Shown: positions 32,112-36,933 of the stretch, in pieces
How positions within the stretch are numbered: the stretch's first letter is position 1
Layout of the letters: each line of letters begins with the position of its first letter
DNA from: Morganella psychrotolerans
GTDB taxonomy: Bacteria > Pseudomonadota > Gammaproteobacteria > Enterobacterales > Enterobacteriaceae
Assembly (NCBI RefSeq): GCF_001676055.1
Contig: NZ_LZEX01000015.1
Location: forward strand, 1 to 36,933
Reading direction: 5' to 3'
Length of the DNA: 36,933 nucleotides
Notes under the pieces: generated by a model
Database searches by the model: none
What the model was told of the DNA's origin: nothing
What the model saw: the letters and a program-made list of their open reading frames with translations, nothing else
Translations under genes and position numbers: made by a program

Positions 32112-32801
32112 TTACCATCCTCTCATAGCCGCGATGGCCTGTTTCATATTACTTGAATTTAGTTTTGTTAATATGTTTTTGACGTGAAATTTAACTGTAT
32201 TCTCTGAAATGGATAATCTATTTGAGACTTCGCTATAGGTTTTACCTCGACTTACCAGATTTAAAACCTGTAGCTCTCTAGCGCTGAGGATCTGCAATTT
32301 ATCTTCTGGGCACTGGTTGTATTTTTGCAATGTGCTTTCATGAAGGATAAGAATTCTTCTGTATACGTCATCATTAAGGCGTTTGTCGTTCTCCATCATT
32401 TCTAGTTGTTGCTTTTCACCCCAAACACTAAAAGCAATAACGTTATCCATATGGTCATGTAAGGGGATGGTGTACCCATTCAAAACACCAGGAATTACAT
32501 GCTTGGATACCCTAACATTCCTCACATCCAAAAATGGTTTACTTCCTACATCCACCCAGTGAAAAGGAAGTATACTTTTTTGAGCGTAGACCATGATAGG
32601 ATCGATGTGATGAAATGATAGTTTTTCATACTTGTTTTTCCAGTGCTGAGGGAAGTTTGAAACAATAGATGGGTTTTGCTGTTTGCTCTTAGGCTTAACA
32701 GCATAGGAGAATCCCTTGCTTCCTAGCGAATCCGTTATGCTATGAATTTGTTCTATAATCTCCATATCCTTACAATCGATCAACCCCTTCACTTTCACCA
32801 C
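32112..32801 (-). CDS. LuxR-type regulator with autoinducer-binding domain, up to 229 aa
   Basis: The N-terminal 165 residues carry the autoinducer-binding pattern (HWKNKYEKLSFHHIDPIMVYA, then PFHWVDV, then a conserved Gly in GVLNGYTIPLHD). The C-terminus is a LuxR helix-turn-helix: LSARELQVLNLVSRGKTYSEVS, SENTVKFHVKNILTKL. Binding of acyl-homoserine lactone or a related signal is expected. No luxI-like synthase is in the window. The start is uncertain (GTG at 32801 or 32792, or ATG at 32765). It is convergent with the reductase gene and divergent from the GntR gene. Confidence 0.85.
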   Translation of the reverse strand: MVKVKGLIDCKDMEIIEQIHSITDSLGSKGFSYAVKPKSKQQNPSIVSNFPQHWKNKYEKLSFHHIDPIMVYAQKSILPFHWVDVGSKPFLDVRNVRVSKHVIPGVLNGYTIPLHDHMDNVIAFSVWGEKQQLEMMENDKRLNDDVYRRILILHESTLQKYNQCPEDKLQILSARELQVLNLVSRGKTYSEVSNRLSISENTVKFHVKNILTKLNSSNMKQAIAAMRGW

Positions 32802-32982
32802 CTCTCTCGATTACCTCAGTCCCAGCCCATAGGATACTCGGCTTCAAGCCTGAAAGCATCACGACCGTATGACATGAAAGATATGTTTACTTCTTTAAAT
32901 TGCTTTTTCAATAAGATTCAATTCTAATTAATTATTCCTATCAATACTTTGTTAGGCATAAAACACCACGGAATATGTTGTT

Positions 32983-33694
32983 ATGAATAAAAAAAAAATT
33001 TAAATTAAGTGATATTTCAGATCGGGTTCTTTCCTCATTAAATGCAAAACCTCCGCGTAGGATCAGCTTAACCCAGCAAGTTGAAAACCGCCTAAAATGT
33101 GCCCTTATATTGGGGTTTCTTGCGCCAGGACAAAAGGTGGTCACCAAAGACATTGCGAATTCGTTAAATATGAGCATCACCCCTGTCCGAGAGGCATTGG
33201 TCAGGCTTTCTTCATATGGGGCGCTGGATGTTTCACCTTCGCATGCATTTCTGGTTCCCGAAATTCAACCAGACCGCCTTATTGAATTGATGGGCATCCG
33301 GAAGTTATTGGAGTTGCCCGCGATCACTCGCTCAATCAATATCATGTCTGATGACGATCTTGGCTCGCTTGTGGAACTGACTCGAGATCTTGAAGTGGCT
33401 CACTTGTCCGGGGAAATTCAAACTGCCGTTCAGCTACACTGGGCGTTGAGGTTGCGCATGTTTTCACTCTCTAATTCTCCTGAACTTATGGCGTTGATTA
33501 CCCAGCTCTGGGTCAGTGTTGGACCTAGCTTCCACTTTCTTTATGGAACCACATCACTAGAAGATTGGCCTAAATACTATTTTCCTTTGCGTGATGCGCT
33601 GCTCAGTAGGAATGCAGACAGTGTCATTCAAATTTTCACCAATTCCATCGACAGTGGCTTAAAATTGTATATGGATATTCACGGGAAGGGTTAA
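32983..33694 (+). CDS. GntR-family regulator, frame broken at an A10 tract near the start
   Basis: From about 33059 the frame reads RISLTQQVENRLKCALILGFLAPGQKVVTKDIANSLN, then SITPVREALVRLSSYGALDV, the GntR winged helix, followed by an FCD-type helical ligand domain to 33694. Its reading frame has no ATG, GTG or TTG before the HTH; the nearest start is ATG 32983 followed by A10 (32989-32998), which is out of frame by one. Nine As would put it in frame. An alternative is initiation at TTG 33110, which would delete part of the DNA-binding domain. Sequence error, slippage or decay are possible. Confidence 0.65.
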
Positions 33695-33699
33695 GTTTA

Positions 33700-33915
33700 A
33701 TGCAGTTACTCGAATTCATCCGTTACTTGTACCTAAGCCAAAAAAACAAGTTATTCATCGCAATATTTATTGTCGCATTAACCGCAGTTCAGCTTGTAAA
33801 CGAGGGCGTTGATGCGACGACATTTCTTGGTTTCATCCTTGGCTTAGCATTTGTAATGGGGGAGCCCGCAGAATTCGGAAAAAATCGTACGCTAAGGTTT
33901 TCCGGGCATCCGTAG
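33700..33915 (+). pseudogene. Small membrane protein truncated by the transposon
   Basis: The ATG at 33700 follows the GntR stop by 5 bp. The natural part (33700-33858, about 53 residues) has two hydrophobic helices (about 18-30 and 42-53). After residue 53 the frame runs into the transposon inverted repeat and stops by chance at 33915. The original C-terminus is thus lost. Family unknown. Confidence 0.7.
33859..33896. repeat. Terminal inverted repeat (38 bp) of the transposon
   Basis: It begins GGGGAGCCCGCAGAATTC and ends ACGCTAAG, typical of the Tn21/Tn1721 branch. The repeat overlaps the last codon of tnpA (stop at 33892-33894). The target lies within the small membrane-protein gene. Confidence 0.85.
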
Positions 33916-36859
33916 GGGCCGAAACTTCCCGTCTTCCAGTCTGCGGCTCTGCCGCCAGACGTAATCGCCGGTTAGGTTGATGTGCTCCCAGCCCAGCGGC
34001 GACAGGAATTGCAGCAGCTCGCCGTCCACCGGCTTGCCGGCCTCGACCAACCCCTGGGTGGCGCGTTCCAGGTACACCGTGTTCCACAGCACGATAGCCG
34101 CCGTCACCAGGTTGAGGCCGCTGGCCCGGTAGCGCTGCTGCTCGAAGCTCCGATCCCTGATTTCCCCAAGGCGGTTGAAGAACACCGCCCTGGCCAGCGA
34201 GTTACGCGCCTCACCTTTGTTCAGGCCGGCATGCACGCGGCGGCGCAGTTCAACACTTTGCAGCCAGTCCAGGATGAACAGCGTGCGTTCGATCCGGCCC
34301 AGTTCGCGCAGGGCGACAGCCAGGCCGTTCTGACGCGGATAGCTGCCGAGCTTGCGCAGCATCAGCGAGGCGGTAACGGTGCCCTGCTTGATCGAGCTGG
34401 CCAGGCGCAGGATGTCGTCCCAATGAGCGCGCACGTGCTTGATGTTCAGGGTGCCACCGATCAGCGGGCGCAGCGTCGGGTAGGCCTGCACGCCCTGCGG
34501 CACGTACAGTTTGGTTTCGCCGAGGTCGCGGATGCGTGGCGCGAAGCGGAAGCCCAGCAGGTGCATCAGGGCGAAGACGTGATCGGTGAAACCGGCCGTG
34601 TCGGTGTAGTGCTCCTCGATCCGCAGGTCGGACTCGTGATACAGCAGGCCGTCGAGCACATAGGTGGAATCTCGGACGCCGACATTCACCACGCGTGTGC
34701 TGAACGGCGCGTATTGGTCGGAGATGTGGGTGTAGAACAGCCGTCCTGGCTCGCTGCCGTACTTCGGGTTGACGTGCCCGGTGCTCTCACCCCGGCCGCC
34801 AGCGCGGAAGCGCTGGCCATCGGAGGATGAGGTGGTGCCGTCGCCCCAATGGGCAGCGAAGGCATGGCGGTACTGGTGATTGACCAGCTCGGCCAAGGCC
34901 GCCGAATAGGTTTCATCGCGGATATGCCAGGCTTGTAGCCAGGACAGCTTGGCGTAGGTCAGGCCGGGGCTCGACTCGGCCATCTTGGTCAGTCCGAGGT
35001 TGATTGCATCACCGAGGATCGCGGACAGCAGCAACGTCCGGTCTTTGGCCTCGGCCCCGTCCTTCAAGTGGGTGAAGTGGCGGCTGAAGCCCGTCCAATC
35101 GTCCACGTCCATCAGCAGTTCGGTGATCTTGATGCGCGGCAGTAACTGACTGGTCTGGTCGATCAGCGCCTGCGCCCGATCCGGCACCGCCGCATCCAGC
35201 GGGGTGATTTTCAGGCCGGACTCGGTGAGGATGGCATCGGGCAGATCGTTGTCCTTGGCCAGGCGGGCGACAGTGGCCAACTGCTCGTCCAGCAGCTGCA
35301 AGCGCTCTTCCAGGTACTGGTCGCTGTTCGGGTTGATCGCCAGCGGCAGGGCCTGTTCCCGCTTGAGCGCGGCGAACTTCTCGGCCGGCAACAGGTAGTC
35401 GTCGAAGTCGCGGAACTGCCGCGAGCCCTTGACCCAGATGTCGCCGGAGCGCAGGGCGTTCTTCAGCTCGGACAGCGCGCAGATTTCGTAGAAGCGCCGG
35501 TCGAGGCTTCCGGGGTGATCACCAGCGGCTTCCAGCGCGGCTTGATGAAGGCGGTGGGGGCATCGGCCGGCACCTTGCGCAGGTTGTCGGCGTTCATATC
35601 ACGCAGGGTCTGCACGGCTGCCAGCACGCCTTGTGCGGCCGGGGCGGCGCGCAGCTCCAGTACCTCCAGCAGGGCCGGCGTGTAGCGGCGCAGGGTGGCG
35701 AAGTTCTCGCCGACCAGGTGCAGGTGGTCGAAGCCCTCCGGCCGGGCCAGCAGCTCGGCCTCACTGACGCTCTCGGTGAACTCGTCCCAGGGAATCACCG
35801 CCTCGATGGCGGCGTAGGGATCGCTGCCGCTTTCCTTTGCCTCCAGCAGCGCCTGGCCAATCTTGGAGTACAGGCGCACTTTGTCATTGATCGCCTTGCC
35901 CTGCTTCTGGAACTGCTGCTGATGCTTGTGTTTCGCGCCGCTGAACAGCTTGACCAGGATGCGGTCGTGCAGATCCACCAGCTCATCAATCACGGTTGCA
36001 GTGCTCTCCAGTACCACGGCGGCCAGGGTCGCATAACGTCGCTGCGGCTCGAACTTGCCAAGGTCTTTGGGCGTCATCTGCCCACCCTCGCGGGCCAGCT
36101 TGAGCAGGCGGTTCTGGTGGATGTGCCGGCCAAGGCCTTCGGGCAAGTCCACCAGCTGAAATGTCTTCAGCCGTTCGATGTGCTCAAGCATGTGGCGGGA
36201 GTTGGGTTTCAGCGGTGCCTGCCGCAGCCAGGTCAACCAGGTGATGCTGCTGCCGGCCTTGAGCTTAAGCAACTCGTCCAGCTTGGCCCGATGCGAGTCG
36301 GTGAGAGGTTCGACCAAGGCGCGGTAGACCCGCCGATTGGCCCGTGCAATGGCCTCCGAGCAAGCCCGGTCGATCACCGCTCACGCCGGCAGGATGCGTC
36401 GCTTCTGCCGCAGGCTCTCCAGCGCCTGGCCGGCCAGCAGCAAGCCCTTGTCGGTCTGCTGGGCCAGTTTGGTCAGCTCGCGCACCAGGGCGCGGAAGTC
36501 GGACAGGCCGAACGGGGCCAGTTGAAGGTAGGTGCGCAGTTCCTGGGCGTGCTCACGACGGGTCACATCGCGCTCGCCGTACTTCGTCCAACTCGCCGGA
36601 TCGGTCTGGACTTGCTTGGCCACCCACAGGATGACCGGTTCGGGCAGCTCGCTGTCAGTGCCCAACGCATAGCCGGGGTAGCGCAGCAGGCAGAGTTGCA
36701 CCGCAAAGCCCAGACGGTTGGCGTCGCCGCGCCGCTGGCGGATCAGTGACAGGTCGGAATCGTTGAAGGTGTAGTAGCGGATCAGGTCATCCTGGCTTCC
36801 GGCAGCGCGAGCAGGCTGGTCCGCCGTCCGTGGCCGAGAGGATCAAGCCGACGCGGCAT
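33892..36859 (-). pseudogene. tnpA: Transposase TnpA of Tn3 family, frame-disrupted
   Basis: The total span matches the usual 988-990 codons, but the frame is broken several times. The ATG at 36859 reads MPRRL and then shifts. The next long frame starts at 36701 and hits an in-frame TGA at about 36381 (LPA-stop). A one-base loss near 35505, after ITPE, shifts the frame once more before 35391. Otherwise conserved TnpA text is intact, including HHDT-less DDE-region segments such as [15 protein letters not shown] and [15 protein letters not shown]. Either the transposase is dead or the sequence has indel errors. Confidence 0.85.
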
Positions 36860-36862
36860 GTG

Positions 36863-36933
36863 TCAGTCGTCCGTGCGGAGGTACTGGTAGAGAGTTCGCG
36901 TGATGTTGAACTCGCGGGACGAGCTGCGCCTTG
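36863..36933 (-). CDS. tnpR: Resolvase TnpR, C-terminal end only
   Basis: The minus strand from the window edge reads a helix-turn-helix end, EFNITRTLYQYLRTDD, followed by TGA at 36863-36865. This is the C-terminus of a Tn3-family serine resolvase. Its stop lies 3 bp before the tnpA ATG, as in tnpR-tnpA operons. Confidence 0.75.
   Translation of the reverse strand, partial: RRSSSREFNITRTLYQYLRTDD

Larger units (their letters stand above)
33859..36933 (-). mobile_element. Tn3-family transposon, Tn1721/TnAs1-like, partial
   Basis: A 38-bp terminal repeat begins at 33859, tnpA occupies almost all the rest on the minus strand, and the end of tnpR lies at the right edge. GC content is markedly higher than the plasmid. 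The EcoRI site in the repeat and the tnpR-tnpA order agree with Tn1721 and relatives as I remember them. The element continues past the right edge; cargo and the other end are not visible. Confidence 0.85.

Noticed and set aside
33982..34830. Long plus-strand frames inside tnpA (also 35631-36749)
   Set aside because: High-GC antisense shadows of the transposase; the minus strand matches TnpA.
36381..36701. Three tnpA frames as separate genes
   Set aside because: They are pieces of a single transposase in order, separated by a stop and frameshifts.
1..36933. CRISPR arrays, tRNA or rRNA genes
   Set aside because: No regularly spaced repeats and no cloverleaf or rRNA sequence noticed on either strand.

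Overview
The window looks like the backbone of a large conjugative-type plasmid (or related integrated element) of an enterobacterial or other gammaproteobacterial host, ending in a Tn3-family transposon. Coding density is high and most genes run on the + strand in tightly coupled, often overlapping operons. Accessory replication genes (SSB, a second DnaN-like sliding clamp, Dam, RdgC, a MazG-like protein) sit among many unknowns. The 293-residue protein at 23043-23924 matches my recollection of PvuRts1I, the hydroxymethylcytosine-dependent nuclease of the IncT plasmid Rts1. An IncT/Rts1-like backbone is therefore my best guess, made from memory and not from a search.

Layout. 1-2.7 kb: hairpins, a terminator, and an operon of small membrane proteins plus a Cys-rich protein. 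2.7-3.6 kb: a nuclease/winged-helix fusion. 3.7-6.3 kb: small membrane proteins, an NfeD/QmcA-like pair, a lipoprotein and an unknown protein. 6.5-8.7 kb: ssb and small unknown genes. 8.98-10.7 kb: an AT-rich orphan TOPRIM protein followed by an Mrr-like nuclease, probably a defence insertion. 10.9-13.5 kb: a winged-helix regulator with a palindromic operator candidate, a secreted Cys protein, and unknowns. 13.6-19.5 kb: sliding clamp, MazG-like, Dam, a small protein, RdgC, DUF1064 nuclease, an unknown protein and a membrane-anchored DUF2726-like protein. 19.5-21.2 kb: unknowns, one interrupted at an A6 tract. 21.3-23.9 kb: DUF4942 adenine methyltransferase and the PvuRts1I-like nuclease. 24.1-27.7 kb: overlapping small genes, including a CPFR-motif protein. 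27.7-33.7 kb: an oxidative-metabolism cluster (double GNAT, VAO/PCMH-type flavin oxidase, HsaA-like monooxygenase, Fre/LuxG-like flavin reductase) with a LuxR-type autoinducer-binding regulator and a GntR regulator. 33.86 kb to the end: Tn1721-like transposon end with a broken tnpA and the end of tnpR, inserted into a small membrane-protein gene.

Three things stand out. First, a repeated promoter-like motif (TTCGTCAGCGG or close, about 16-17 bp, then a TAAAAT-like -10) precedes eight separate transcription units and may define a plasmid-wide regulon. Second, four genes are out of frame exactly at homopolymers (A6, A7, G7, A10); this could be programmed slippage, phase variation, decay or sequencing error. 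Third, the 27.7-33.7 kb cluster reads like a two-component flavin monooxygenase plus phenol-type oxidase module under LuxR/GntR control, which is unusual cargo for this kind of plasmid.

All functional calls are from motif reading and memory; no database search was possible.
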